Part shown: piece after piece, positions 1-12,045 of the stretch
Layout: the number at the start of each line of letters is the position of its first letter
Position numbering within the stretch: the stretch's first letter is position 1
Assembly (NCBI GenBank): GCA_026075535.2
Contig: AP026545.1
Coordinates: 7,688,001 to 7,752,000 of the forward strand
Origin: Tricholoma matsutake
Lineage: Eukaryota; Basidiomycota; Agaricomycetes; Agaricales; Tricholomataceae
Length of the DNA stretch: 64,000 bases
Direction: 5' to 3'
Notes under the pieces: generated by a model
Told to the model about the DNA's origin: nothing
Database searches by the model: none
The model's input: only the letters and a program-made list of their open reading frames with translations
Made by a program: the position numbers and the translations under genes

Positions 1-462
1 GAGCTGGTACAATGGGAATACCTTATGTGTGTAGGCCTTGGCTTTGTCATGTTTCTAGAAACTAAATCAGTAGCAGGATTGCTGTGACATGGTATCAATA
101 CAATGCACTGTGCAGTATGTGTTCCAGGCATCTGCTTCCTGTAATCCTACATTCATCCCTTTCTCATCATCCCAATGATCACCAAGTCCTGACAGCCCCT
201 TCAGAGTCATGATAAGGTTGTAGGCAGCTTGAAGCTGGAGAGAATTCAAGTTAGTCACAAGGTCAAGGAATCTCTAATGCTGTACACACTCATGAGTACT
301 TAGATTTGTATGCACTAACAGTCTTCATAGCACCTGTTGTATGATGCAGAGCCATCTCTGCAACCAGTGCATTGCACACAACAGTCTTGAAGGTAGCACC
401 ATCTGCAGCTGCCTCCTCCTTTTTGCTGAGAAAAAAAGTGATCATCCTCTCCTCATCAGCCA
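1..462 (-). pseudogene. Myb/SANT-like domain protein, partial (runs off the window start)
   Basis: Reading leftward on the minus strand, one frame gives a block beginning DEERMITFFLSKKEE (about 458 downward). After a probable 65-nt intron (235-299, GTAC...CTCCAG with a CTAAC branch site) it gives LSGLGDHWDDEKGMNV and DAWNTY. The order (acidic start, N-F/TFFL helix, then SG-G-WDDEKG, then W-Y) is that of the Myb/SANT-like DNA-binding domain common in agaricomycete repeats. It would bind DNA in the nucleus. The frame upstream of the block is closed by a TGA, and no clear start is present, so this is either an internal exon or a relic. The C-terminal half lies outside the window. Family assignment rests on remembered motif order and is not checked by a search. 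Confidence 0.55.
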
Positions 463-1737
463 GGGATCAAGAACACTGAGGAACAGCAGCAGCTTTGCCA
501 GTGGCAGGCTGAAGCAGAGGGGGGCTGAATGGTGGGTGTGCATGATGATTGAGTTGAAGCAATCAATAGGCAGCTTGTTGATTATACTGTCACATGCCTT
601 TGCAATCATTGGCAGAGCTTGGCAGCCAAAGAAAGAGATGTGAAAATTCATCATATTTCTGTTACTGAACACTGTCTCAATCATTCAGCAGTTCAATGTT
701 GTGTCAAACTGAGCCATATGTGTGTCAGACCATTAGTTGGACCCAGTTTGTTAATACTTAGAATGCATGTCATTGCAATTTCATAGACTAGTACAACAGT
801 AGGTTCAAGCTGACTTACCAGTGGATAGAGCTTGACCTCTTTAAGTTGTGGTAAACCATATGTATGAGCAATATTTTACCTGATGTTCGAACTTGAGATG
901 TGATGTCTGAGTTTGTTGATGTATGTTTATAAGTAAAGCTTAAGCCTGATCAGCATAGAGATTCCACTAGAAAACATAGAGGGGTCAACTTCTAAACTTC
1001 AAAGTAAGGTTTAAATAATGCCTAAGACATGTCACAGGTACTAGATAGAGAACAAATACCACTGAGCCTTCATCAAAACACAAGTGCACAATCTGGGTTT
1101 GCCTAATTTGGTCAGATCACATGATTTAGCTATGATGTGCATCAAACATGCTATGCTCATTTATGACTCTGCATTCATCACTTCCTGAATGCCAGAATAT
1201 TGGGAAAGCTTTGCTCACTATCTTCTTTTTCTGTGGTTCTTTACCAGCCTTTGTTTCTTTACATCCTTCAAGCTGCTGGCACTATGGGCTGATGCATCAA
1301 AAGCAGAAGCAGTAGGTGCTCAGGATGGACATGTTTATATCTTAGAGGGGGATAGGACCATCATGAGGGGGATTAACAAAGCTCAAGCCCCCCTATTTCC
1401 TCCCCAACTTGTCATGACAAAGGACTGACCCCACCCACCTTCTATCCAGTCATTGGAGTTGCAGGGAGTTGCAACCACTAGCTGAGCTATAGTACTTAAC
1501 TTGGGTGGTCCAAGTCTCAAAGTGAGTATCCTTGCCATAAATATCATGTCCATGCTAGATTATGACTACTCTTGCTATATCAGCTAGCTTATTTGACACA
1601 TACATCATTCAGTTTTATCATAAAGATGTTTGGAATACCTCTGTTTGGGGTGTCAACAAATCAGTATGCAGCCTTCTAAATGTCTGATGCAGTTGGTCAA
1701 TTATCTATGCACACACAGGACCGTGGCTTTCATGTTG
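463..1737. other. AT-rich stretch with no recognised gene
   Basis: No frame here shows a recognisable domain. Open frames of 60-80 codons occur on both strands but lack splice support or motif content. CpG is almost absent, as in the surrounding decayed repeats. It may be upstream sequence of the Myb/SANT-like relic or diverged transposon DNA. Confidence 0.4.
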
Positions 1738-2316
1738 GGCTTGCTTTGGAATTTGAAGAATATGTTGTCACATTATTATTGTCCAACATGGTATTTCAAG
1801 TGAGTCATTGCTTTCAAAATCCTTCTTTTGTAATTGATCATATTATTTCAGCCTGAATGGGGTGAATCATTTGAGGCTATGCAGGCTGCCACACCAGCTG
1901 ATGTACAGCAGTTTTCTCAGACTTTTAAACACTAGTTAGAGACAGATTTAGAATTGCTTTGGACAACTAGCAATTAGCTGGCCTATGCTGAGGCCAGTAT
2001 ACATATGTGGTCAGGCTATTAGAGCACATGTTTAGAGCACCTACAGAGATGGTGTCTTCCCAGCTTACCTGTAGTGAAGGACATCCCATCATCCTTAGCC
2101 AATGTCTATGTTTTGTCTGCTGGCACTTTTTCAACAACAGACTGGATTCAGAATTACAAGGAAGATTCACACTTTTTGTGTGAAGAATGCAATCAGTGTC
2201 TTCAGTGCACATACACATTTTCAAGAATTACAGATCTAATTGTATTTGAGTTTGAAGGCATGGAGATGCATATAGATCCAGAGGTAACAATCACCTGTAG
2301 AGATAATCAATCTTGA
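1738..2316 (+). pseudogene. Degenerate gene with a Cys-x2-Cys...Cys motif
   Basis: A plus-strand reading runs through a convincing small intron (1800-1851, GTGAGT...TTTCAG), continues PEWGESFEAMQAATPADVQQ, and is then broken by three stops before a clean stretch from about 2068 to 2316. That stretch holds LCEECNQCLQCTYTFS followed by DLIVFEFEGMEMHIDP. From memory this resembles the C-terminal part of peptidase-like accessory proteins found near KDZ/Plavaka elements in agaricomycetes, but I cannot verify that family. It lies just outside the hAT-like insertion that separates it from the Plavaka transposase 3' end, so it could once have belonged to the same transposon. Confidence 0.35.
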
Positions 2317-2461
2317 AACTACATCAGGAAAACAGTTCAATGCCATAGTTTGGCCTTATTTATATAGGTCTGATGGGCTCTGTAGGCAAATAGGCAGCTT
2401 TGTAGGCTTCAATAGGATGTTGGAGCCTATATAAATCACTATACTAAGTAGTGGTGCTTTG

Positions 2462-3704
2462 TAGAGATTGTCAGGGGTAACCCTGGGGTATTTTCTTGCT
2501 ACCCTTACCCTAGGGTATGAAGGGTATGAATAACCCCAGGGGTATTGTGCAAGGGTATGGTTGGTAGGAGTGTTTATAGCACACAGACACCAGATTTTGC
2601 TAGGAAGAGTACTCTTGTAGACAACAACATGTAGCAATACTACTTGATCTATTTGTATCTGCAATTTGCTAGGGCAACACTGACTTTACCCAATGTGGGC
2701 AGATTACTACAAGAAGATTGAGTGCATGGGAACAGAGTTGATATGGTGATGAGAGCAGAAAAGGGAATGGTCACATTGACTAAGGCTGTTCACACACCAG
2801 ACAATAGTGAGAATCCTAAGAGAACACAACTGGGGTGCCTCTCAGGTATATATTCTGTATATATGCCATGCTACAGCTATTGTATATTATTTGAGTGGGA
2901 AACAATCATGTAAGATCCATGCACAAGAACATGTTCAATCCAGATTCCAAAAACAGCAAGCATTATAGAAAATCAATCCTAGCATAATCAGAGTTTAACT
3001 CAGTCTCTGTACAAGTGACTAAGATAATACAAGTACTGTACCTAGCATAATCAGAGTTTAACTCAGTCTCTGTACAAGTGACTAAGATAATACAAGTACT
3101 GTACCTAGCATAATCAGAGTTTAACTATAGGTACCATAAGTAATGATCCATAATCAAGTGATAACAAATGCACTCACCTCAGTCTGTACAAGTGACTGAG
3201 GTGAATGGTTGCCTGTCTACTCTATATATATGTGAGGCCAGCTACACAAAGAATGAAAGGAATAAACAGCACAAAGGGGCTTACAAAACAATGCATCAAA
3301 GTGATAAGCTATAAATAGTACATGCATCAGATGCATGATCGCGTGTGATAATGAGCATTCTCAACAAGCATATCAGAATCATGTTACTCATGATCAGAAT
3401 GTGCATCTGCATACAAGCTGACATGTCTTAGTATTTACCAGTAAATAAAATAGTGAAAAATAGTAAAATAATATAGGTACACTCAGGAATAGCCATGTAT
3501 TCCAAGAGTAAAAGTATGTGGAGGGCAAAAAAATGATATCTTATCTTTAACCTCATAGAGTCATACCCTTGGCCATACCCCTGGGGGTATGGATACCCTC
3601 CACAAGGGTAAGGGTATGTGGAGGGTAAAAAATTCATACCCTGAACCCTACCCTTACATACCCTTGGCCCATACCCCAGGTGTGAATACCCTTGACAATC
3701 ACTA
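2462..3704. mobile_element. Non-autonomous hAT-like element (GGGTA type)
   Basis: The ends are imperfect inverted repeats: left TAGAGATTGTCAGGGGTA, right (reverse complement) TAGTGATTGTCAAGGGTA. They are flanked by a perfect 8-bp target duplication, GTGCTTTG, at 2454-2461 and 3705-3712. An 8-bp duplication with TAG-start ends is typical of the hAT superfamily. Both subterminal regions (2467-2575 and 3555-3690) are packed with short GGGTA/TACCC repeats in both orientations, as expected for transposase-binding arrays. No transposase frame is present. A solo copia LTR (2964-3366) inserted later. Length without that LTR is about 0.84 kb. Confidence 0.75.
2964..3366 (-). repeat. Solo LTR of the window's copia family
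   Basis: Reading on the minus strand from 3366 it starts TGTTGAGAATGCTCATTATC, matching the copia-1 5' LTR at 48322, and ends TTTTCTATA like that LTR. It is bounded by the 5-bp duplication AGCAT (2959-2963 and 3367-3371), so it is a solo LTR left by LTR-LTR recombination. A 63-bp internal unit starting CCTAGCATAATCAG is tandemly repeated from 2978, 3041 and 3104, which makes this copy longer (403 bp) than the copia-1 LTR (290 bp). Confidence 0.85.
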
Positions 3705-3802
3705 GTGCTTTGACAAATTTCAGAAATGGAGGATGTAACTTGTTCAATATTGTGTCATTATACCTGACTTGTAATGTGCTACTCAAGGTCATGAAAGGAA
3801 TT

Positions 3803-6724
3803 TTACTTAAACAGATGTGCATTATAATGATGAAAAGTCCCTAAATGAATATATTTATTAAGAGTGAATGTTTTGCACTCCTCAAGAATGGAACCTGAGG
3901 TCCATGTACCAGGAGGATAGTGTGTGCCATATTTGGGAGTGAGATGACAGCTACAAGCAATGTCCTGAACAGAAATGATCCATGCAATGGGACACTGGTT
4001 TTGTGTGAAGTGCAAGATGGAGTAAAGTTTTGAGTTCAGATCTGGGTTGTGGAATGGGGTGAACCATTCAATGTAAGCAAGCTGTGTGGGAAGCAATGGC
4101 ACCTGAAGATGAAATGGGAGGGTAAAAGAAGCTTGGACTTGAGTGACATGAAGTCCTGGATCAAATGAATGAGATGGTGAAATGCATGTGCGAGGGCATT
4201 GACATACCTTGGAGAAAAGTGCCATAGGTTGCCTCATTATCTGTTCCTTGGGTATCCCCTGTGCAAACCAGGATAGTGTAAAAATGTGCATTCATGTCTT
4301 GTCTCCCAGCATGGCCTTTTGACAAGGGGAGTAGCATGAATATGATCCAGATGTCCAACACAGTTGACTGCAGCCAAATTAGGAAGTCAGATGGAGAGAA
4401 TTTTGTAGAGATCAAAGCAGTTGATGTTGCTGGGGAGAACTGGGGTTTTTGGAGGGGGATATGCTCAGCAGATGAAAGTTGTGAGCAGAGGAAGAAAGTT
4501 GATGGCATGGAAGTCAGTTGTGATGGTAGTGAGGTCATACTGTGGGACACCTGGCTTCTTTGCAATGATGTGGGAGGCTGCAGGGTCAGAGCTCATGATA
4601 AGGGGATTGTTCTCTTCAATGTTGTCAATGTTGTCTTCCACATCACTACTGCATGGAGGATTATCTGGATCTGCATTGAGGGAATGACTGAGAATCCAAT
4701 CAAGGTAAGCAGCAAATTGCACAACTGCCTCCTGGTGGCCCAACCAGATGGTCATCTGATGAATGTATTCCTGCTTGTTGCTGGCCCTGTATGCCTCCTT
4801 CACATAGTCAATATGCAAGCATGTAGGTGATTCCATGTTGTAACCATCTGCAGAACCACAGGATTTGATTGCTTCAATGTAGTGTAACAGTTGATGGAGC
4901 TTGGGAATGTTGAAGTGTTGATGAACCTCCATCCTTATGAAGATATCTTTGTTCTTGTGAAATGTGTTCAATGCCTCTTCCATCACTGCTAGGGTTTTCA
5001 AGGTATGTACTTGAAACTGTGCATAATAAATGAAATCAACAACTGCAACAGCTGTTCATAGAACTTCAAGTTGAACAGCTCCAGCCAAAAGTCCAACAAA
5101 AACATATTGCATCTCTTTATGTTCCTGCCCTTTCCACTGCAAAATATGTGAGATACTGGCAAAGCCCAGGATAGCCAGTCATACTATGAAAGCAAGCATC
5201 AATCTTTTCCAAACCAGCCACTGAGATATACCAATTGACAACATGATCTTTAAAGATACCCTCGTGAAGTTGATGCAGGATATCAGGAAGTGAAGCAAGA
5301 GAAGATATCAGTATGAGGAAGATCAGCCCAGAAAGGTTCATACACTTCTTGAAGACCCTCTTCTTTGAACACCTTGACAAAGCACCCAGACTCTTTTTGT
5401 TTCAGGATAATATTTTTATGGTCCTGGTCATGGAGTACCAAATCCAGCTGCATTCCACATTCTTCAGGGTGACCACAGCACTTGGGACAATAACTCTCTT
5501 TGCAACAGGCAATGAGGCATTGCTCTGGGAAGTCAGCTACATAGGCTGCAAGAATGGGAAAGACTTGGTGGATGAAGCCATCCCCACAAGTGATGTCCTC
5601 ACCATCTCTCCCTGCTTTGATGATGGGATCTGCATGCAGTAATGAAATAGATAGTATCCCTGAACTGAGTGCATATCATTGGTATAATTATCAAGTTTAG
5701 TGACAGGTAAGTATCCAATTAAGACTGTAGCATGCACAGTCAGCTATTGTCTAATACCTTTTTTTATGTTTCTGATAGTCATGTAGACTGGCTAGGCACT
5801 TTTATCACCCTGGAACTGAGATAATTGAGTCTTATCTGATGAAATGATCAGTGGTGTGATTGTAAAGCCAACAGGTAAATTTTGTAGATATGACGAACTT
5901 GCATGTTCCACCACCAATCACTGGTCCATATCTCATCATACTGGCAATCCTCTCTCTCAGGATTGTTGTATACTTTTTTGGGTGCAAAGTGCATGATATC
6001 TGCAAATGTGGGATTCACTATCAAGTCTTTCACACACTCGGCTGGGTCCCATCACCAGAGCTCGAGTTTTTTAGGGGTCATCCATTCCCCTTCATCTGTG
6101 AGCTGATCTCCAGGTGAATCCACAATGTCACACATCCTGGAGCCTTAATTGGAAGACTATCAATCTTATCAAGGAAGGTGCAGTTGCTTTTGTAAGATGT
6201 CTTCATGTGCTGCTGAGTCTTTGGAGAAAATAAGATTAATGCTTAGTGAGCAGTGTTGCTGTTTGACTCACAATTGGAAGCTTGAGGTAAGCATCAGTTT
6301 GCTTTTGACCAACATTCTTGATAAGCCATTCAGCCAGCTGCCACTCATCCTCATCCTCAAAAGGCCCCCACTTTCCATCTCCAGCTGCATCTTGGGTATG
6401 ATGAATTGATGCAAAGTGTGAAATATCTGTGCACCATGCAACCCCTGCCTTTGCCTCCTCTGGGAAAGACTTGATAAAGACTGCTTCTTCACTAGTGGGT
6501 TCTGTTGATGGAGAGAGGAGAGCCTCTTCATCAGGGACTCAACTGTTGCTTGACAGGACTGAAGGGGGGGATGGTAACAAATCTTCATTGGCAGTGCAAT
6601 CCACCCCAGCCTGGTTGATATCAGTGTTGAGGGTGCTAGATGGCTCTACAAGATTACCAACACCCATCTGCTCATCAACAGAGCTTGCAGCATCAGCACT
6701 GGATGGGAGATGTTCATGATGAAC
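3803..6724 (-). pseudogene. Plavaka-type KDZ transposase, main body (broken)
   Basis: Fragments in consecutive order on the minus strand match the conserved Plavaka transposase blocks. They are an EDEDEWQLAEWL acidic block (about 6330-6370), WTSDWWWNMQ (about 5900-5935), [17 protein letters not shown] (about 5690-5735), [14 protein letters not shown] (about 5245-5290, the Asp/His-rich catalytic region), HFNIPKLHQLLHYIEAI with LHIDYVKEAYRASN (about 4760-4920), QLAYIEWFTPF (about 4040-4075) and a stop at 3803. Frames change several times and stops intervene, so no protein is made. KDZ transposases are RNase H-fold DNA transposases acting in the nucleus. The 5' end continues at 19483 after the gypsy-1 insertion. 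Confidence 0.8.
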
Positions 6725-7098
6725 TGAAAGCCTATCCCTTAATTGGGATAGGAAACACTGGGGATGGAGAGAGAGGGAGAGAGAAGACTAATGAACTCAC
6801 TTCTAACCACATGATATAACAAGACAACAATGTGTATTTAGGAGTGAGGGATAATACAAAAGACACTGGGGATGGAGAGAGAGGGAGAGAGAAGACTAAT
6901 GAACTCACTTCTAATCACATGATATAACAAGACAACAATGTGTATTTAGGAGTGAGGGATAATACAAAAGCCGAGTATGAGAGAAGTGAGAGGGGAAAAA
7001 GGAAGAATGGGGAATTCGCCATATGTAGTAGTATATATCGCTGAAAGAGTATGTGTGTACAAACAGGTGTCCATAAGATGATGTAAGCCAGGCTTACA
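6720..7098 (-). repeat. 3' LTR of gypsy-1, with a 108-bp internal duplication
   Basis: The LTR itself is 6725-7098, preceded on the left by the target duplication TGAAC (6720-6724). It matches the partner LTR at 19217-19482, but a 108-bp segment starting CACTGGGGATGGAGAG is present twice (from 6756 and from 6864). This accounts for the whole size difference (374 against 266 bp). The purine run GAGTGGGAGGG, read on the minus strand just before the LTR at 7099-7110, is the likely polypurine tract. Confidence 0.9.
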
Positions 7099-7177
7099 CC
7101 CTCCCACTCTGAGAAAAGTGTCTCCAGTATGCGTAGTCAGAAATCCAACACAACATCAACCAGCAACAACAGATGCA

Positions 7178-8388
7178 TTAAAAAACCCAGTGGGAAAAAG
7201 CTACCGTGTTTCCTCTGCCTTCAGCCTTCCAGCGATCCAGCACTTCACAGTTCTTGAGTTCCCGCTGAGAAAGCCATAGGTTGTCGCTTTCTCTGTATCC
7301 TGACCATCTCACTACGTATTGAAATCCACAGCCCCTCTTTTGTTTGTCGATGATCTTCGCCACTCTGGCCTTGTCTCCTGCTTTAAATTCTTAATGGCAG
7401 TGAAGTGTTGCAAGCATCACTTTCTCACCCACAAGGTATATGTCTTCGTGACCTTGCATTTTGTTCATGAAGAAGGCTTGCATGACTTTAGCACCAACCA
7501 AGGCATCTTTTGCCTCAGCAACATCTGTCTCAATTTGAGAGATTATATTCTGTGCAGCAGTCTCTTCAGGGGTCTTATCAGATGAATTCCCAGGGATCAG
7601 AGGAGGGATGACACACAGGCTTCGGCCCATGTGGATTTGAAATCCTGAGAATCCCATAGAATTATTCACTGAGTTCATCATGTGGAACTGGATGATGGGC
7701 AATGCTCGCACCCATCCTTTCTGGTTGTGTTCAACATGGAACTGCACACACTGGTTAAGTGTTTTGTTCATGCGTTCACTTGCACCATCAGTCTGAGGGT
7801 GGTAAGCAGTGGACATTTTCAGATGCACACCAGTCAGCGTGTGTAGGGCCTTCCAGAATTTCAACATGAACAATTTATCATGGTCAGAAATCAGCTCGAG
7901 CAGCAAGCCATTTTCACAGTACCACTTGTTGAAGAAAATCAGAGTGAGTTTTGGTGCTGTGATGTCTGTTCATGTTAAAATCAGCCTGATGTCAGAACCC
8001 AGTCTGTCCATAATCATCAAAATGCAATCATAATTTTTGTCTTCTGGGAGTGGTCCCACAAAGTCCAGACATACAGAGTCACCTCATTTCTCAGGAATTG
8101 GTAACAGATGTAGTGGTCCTTTTGCCTTTGACATGCTGCCTTTATTTCTTTGGCAGTCTGAACATGCAGGGACATATGCATTCTCAAGATCTCTCTGCAT
8201 ATTGGGCCAATAATAGCAGTGTCTGATACTGGCATATGATTTGTCTGCACCAAAGTGCCCTAGTAAGTCGTGCACCAGTTGGAAAAGATCCTCATGCAGT
8301 GTTCCAAATCTAGGTATTACCAGGCAGTCTCCCAAGTACCAGAGCTTATTAACCATGTGGATTTCAGGCATGCCACTGGCCACACTTC
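7178..8388 (-). pseudogene. Gypsy-1 pol, downstream part: integrase and chromodomain
   Basis: From 8388 downward the frame gives the integrase zinc-binding region (LVHDLLGHFGADKSYASI, then CSDCQRNKG), directly continuing the RNase H reading that ends at 15297 on the far side of gypsy-2. The core domain follows with DFVGPLPEDKNYD (about 8020-8060) and MSTAYHPQTDGASERMNKT (about 7750-7815). A C-terminal chromodomain is seen as FQYVVRWSGYRESDNLWLS (about 7265-7325), which in chromoviruses directs integration to marked chromatin. A frame break separates the zinc-binding part from the core, so the gene is inactive. Confidence 0.85.
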
Positions 8389-8790
8389 TGTTAGGGCGAC
8401 ACCCACTATCTGCTAGCTAAGACTGTGCGGGTTCTCTCTACAAAAAGGGGGTGGGATCCGTGCTCATGATGGGGGAACTGATGGTTTTGATGCGAGGGGT
8501 TATTAATAGGTGAGTTTGTTGACAAAGGCCTTTCACACTGAAAGCATAGGTGGAATACCTAAGAGAATACAACTGGGGTCCCCTAGGCATATATTTAGGG
8601 TTTATATACTATGTTACATATATTGTACATTGTTGTTACTGACGCACTCATACATGCGCATACATTTTGATGTGTGTGAAATAAAATTCTCATGCTATCA
8701 AAATGTAGCATCATTTGGCATCATGTAGTGTAATTCGACATAATAAAATAAAAATGAAAGTTTATTAGGTAATGGGGTGGTTTCCTAACA
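8389..8790 (-). repeat. 3' LTR of gypsy-2
   Basis: 402 bp, TGTTAGGG...CCTAACA on the plus strand. Against the other LTR I count about 16 differences, all transitions, of which roughly 11 lie at CpG. The minus-strand sequence just before it (8791-8805) contains AAAAGGGGG, the probable polypurine tract. Confidence 0.92.
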
Positions 8791-8800
8791 TTACCCCCTT

Positions 8801-10482
8801 TTATGCCTCGACTTCCAGGCGAGAAAATATTACGTTTGTCCCCTCTGTGAAATTTTGGTAAGGCCGGAATTTCATCCCCTCATACACCATTCTCGCAATG
8901 CAATGTGGAGCATTCAGATTATGTTTAAAGAATTGGGCAATTGCATTACATGCTCGTTTACAATTCTCTTCAGGTTCCCACAAATTATTTTCATCAGTGT
9001 AGTTTTTCCACTTTATTAAAAACTTCAATTTGTTCCGTCGAAGACATGAGTCTAGAATTTCTTCAACTATGTATTCTGGAGCACCTTCTACTATTATTGG
9101 AGGTTGCGGAGTAGTTTGTTGGCCAGGAATAGTGGGTGGGTGGTAAGGGCATAGGTGGGATACATTAATCTCGGGATCAATCTTGAATGATTGGGGTAAT
9201 TTTAGCACTACCGCATTAGGTGAGATCACTTTAGAGATCGCATATGGGCCAACTTGTTTCTCTGTAAGTTTCCTTGAAGGTCGTGGAATATTCAGGTCCT
9301 TGGTACTTAGCCATACCAAGTCACCAACTTTGTACTCTGGAGCACGTGCTCAAGTATGATCTGTGTGTCGCATCATGTCATCACGTGCTTTCTTCAATGC
9401 CACCTCTGCTTCTTCTTGTACCTTTGCATCTTAGATACAAAATCTTCTACCGACTGTACTTTGACTTCCCTTCTGGGTTCTACTCCCATGCGAGGATGAT
9501 ATCCATAATTTGCGAAAAAGGGTGACATACGAGTAGCTGAATGGAATTTGTTATTGTGGGAAAATTTGGCAATTGCCAGCCATTTGGGCCAGTCGGTTTG
9601 TTGGTAGTTGACAAACATACATAGGTACTGCTCCAACTCCTGGTTCATTCTCTCTGTCTGCCCATCAGTCTGCGGGTGATATGCTGTAGATAATTTAGTT
9701 TGAATTCCCAATATGTTGTTTAGTTCTCGCATAAATGCAGAAGCAAATTGTGGTCCGCAATTGGAGATAACGGTATCGGGTAACCCATGTAACCGCCATA
9801 CCTGATTTAGATAGAGGCACGCCAAGCCCAATGATGAGGTTTCTGTAGTAGTAGGAATAATATGGACCTCCTTTGTGAAGCGGTCGCATACTACGAATAT
9901 TGCATCGTACCCTTGAGCCTTGGGTAATCCAGTAATAAAATCCACAGATATATCTTGCCACGGCGCTTTAGGTATAGAGTTCAGCATTAATTTTCCTGCA
10001 GGTTTTTTTGGAAATTTCTTCCCCCTCATGCATGTATCACATCCATCCACATACCCCAACACATACTTTGAAATTCCAGGCCACCAATAATTTCTCATTA
10101 CTAATTCCAACATCTTCCATCTTCCTGGGTGTCCGGCAATCGGTGTATTGTGATGTAACTGGATGATCTCCCTTTGCAAATCCTGATCCTTTGGTACATA
10201 CACTTTTCCTTGAAACAACACCAACCCTTGTTCCTCAGCCCATTCATCTCCTTTGATATTACCTTTCTTCTCTCCCTTCAGAGCTTTCACAGCTTCCACT
10301 ACTTCATCGTCCATTTCCAAACATTGTCTAATTTTAGACAACATTTCCGTTTCCGAGCTATCTATTAATAGATGCCCTTGACGCATAGCGCAAATACAAA
10401 AGTATTTGGGTTTTGAGTAAGGTAACATTCTTATTGTCCTCCTCCACCCCCCTTTTATGATCAATTCATCTGGATAATGCAT
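8801..10482 (-). pseudogene. Gypsy-2 integrase and chromodomain
   Basis: From 10482 downward an open stretch of 362 codons carries the integrase zinc finger (HHNTPIAGHPGRWKM... then CDTCMRGKKF), the core domain (SVDFITGLPKAQGYDAIFVV), and LSTAYHPQTDGQTERMNQEL. The second catalytic Asp should lie in the VIS-D-R-GPQF block, but here it reads VISNCGPQF. A GAC-CGC pair has become AAT-TGC, so the D-D-E triad is broken. After a frame break near 9390 the reading continues to a C-terminal chromodomain (YIVEEILDSCLRRNKLKFLI, KWKNYTDENNLWEPEENC, about 8950-9090). The stop falls at 8801, next to the 3' LTR. Confidence 0.9.
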
Positions 10483-12045
10483 CTGCTTTCCTCATTAAGC
10501 TTCCCGCTTTGTGGACCAAGTGAAAATTGAAACACAATAGGAATAGTGCCCAATGTGCTTGCCTGCGGTTTAGCTTTTTAGCTGACATGAAGTATTGCAG
10601 ATTTTGATGATCTGTCCAGATCTCAATCTCATGCGTACATCCCTCCAAATAATGTCTCCATGCCTCCAATGCTTGTATTATCCCCAACATCTCTTGTCAT
10701 GCACATCATAATTTCTCTCCACATCATTCAACCCTTTTGACAAGTATGCACAAGGATGCCATTTGTCATCTTTGCACAGCATTGATAATACCGCTCCAGT
10801 AGCAAAATTGGATGCATTGGATTCCACTTGCAAAGGGTGTGTGAAATCTACTGGGGCTAATATTGGTCCCTCCACAAACTTCCTCTTCAACTCCTCAAAC
10901 ACTGTCTGATGCTGCTCTCCCCACCTCCACACTACTCCCTTTCACATAAGGTTATGTAAGGGTGTGGCAATTTTACAAAAATTGTGCACAAAGCAACAAT
11001 AATAATTTGCGAGTCCCAAGAAGGCTTGAACCTCCTTGACACGGGTGGGCGCAGGCCAATCTGTGATTGCCTGTACCTTGATCAGATCCATTTTGATCCT
11101 GTCAGGGCCGATCAATAATCCTAGGAACTCAATCTCACTTGCCCCAAACACACACTTCTCTGGTTTCAAAAATAGATCATTCTCCGCCAACCTCCGTAAC
11201 ACCTCCTGTACTATCGCCTCATGATTTTCTTCATCCTCTGTGAATATCAGAATGTCGTCGATAAATATTACTACCACGCCTTTGTCTATTACGTCCTTGA
11301 AAATGTTGTTCATCATATTTTGAAAGGTCAGGGGACTATTAGTCATCCCAAAAAACATGACAAGCAGCTTGAAGGATTCTTGATGCGTGGCAAATGCAGC
11401 CTTCCACTCATCTCCTTTCTTTATTTGTACATTGTTGTATCCCCATCGTAAATCCAATTTTGTAAAGACCTTGACTTTTCCCACCTTGTCAATTATTTCT
11501 GAAATCAATGGCAGGGGGTATGCATTCTTCACTGTCCACTCATTCAGATACCTATAATCTGTACACATTCTCTTCCTTTGGTCTTTCTTTGGCACAAAGA
11601 ATATTGGTGACATCTGCGGTGATTTTGAAGGTCATATGTATCCTTTACGCAATTGCTCCTTCAGGAATGCATCCACTTCTTCTTGTTCCATCAGAGATAA
11701 TGGATATACCTTTGACTTCTTCGGCACAAACCCTGGCTTCATCTCAATCGCATGATCCCATGGCTTCCGCACTGGCATTCGCTCAGACTCCTTCTTCTGG
11801 AACACTGACAGATGTTCATGATACACTTTTGGCACCCGTTCCTCCACTGGCTTCTCCACCTTCATGATATTCTTGTCCCATGACTGTCCTCCACGAATTG
11901 TTCTAAAGGTTTGCTTCTGCTCTTCTTTCTTGATCATGATCGGAACTTCTTCATTTGGCATTTCCTCATCCTCCACTTCCTCCATCATAACAGAATACTT
12001 TCTTGGATGTTCTTTCTCTTTCTTTTTCCTTTTTTCTTTCTTCAT
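10466..12045 (-). pseudogene. Gypsy-2 reverse transcriptase and RNase H
   Basis: The RT block (10942-11613) contains FFVPKKDQRKRMCTDYRYLN, KVFTKLDLRWGYNNVQI and the active-site FIDDILIF. The connection domain continues upstream to 12045. RNase H starts at 10932 with LQVESNASNFATGAVLS, where the catalytic Asp of the usual D-A-S motif is replaced by Asn, and ends with WTDHQNLQYF and KADALSR. A single-base frame break near 10680-10690 divides RNase H. Tryptophan and cysteine occur where related elements have Arg (WALFLLCFNF), consistent with C-to-T change at CpG. Confidence 0.88.
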
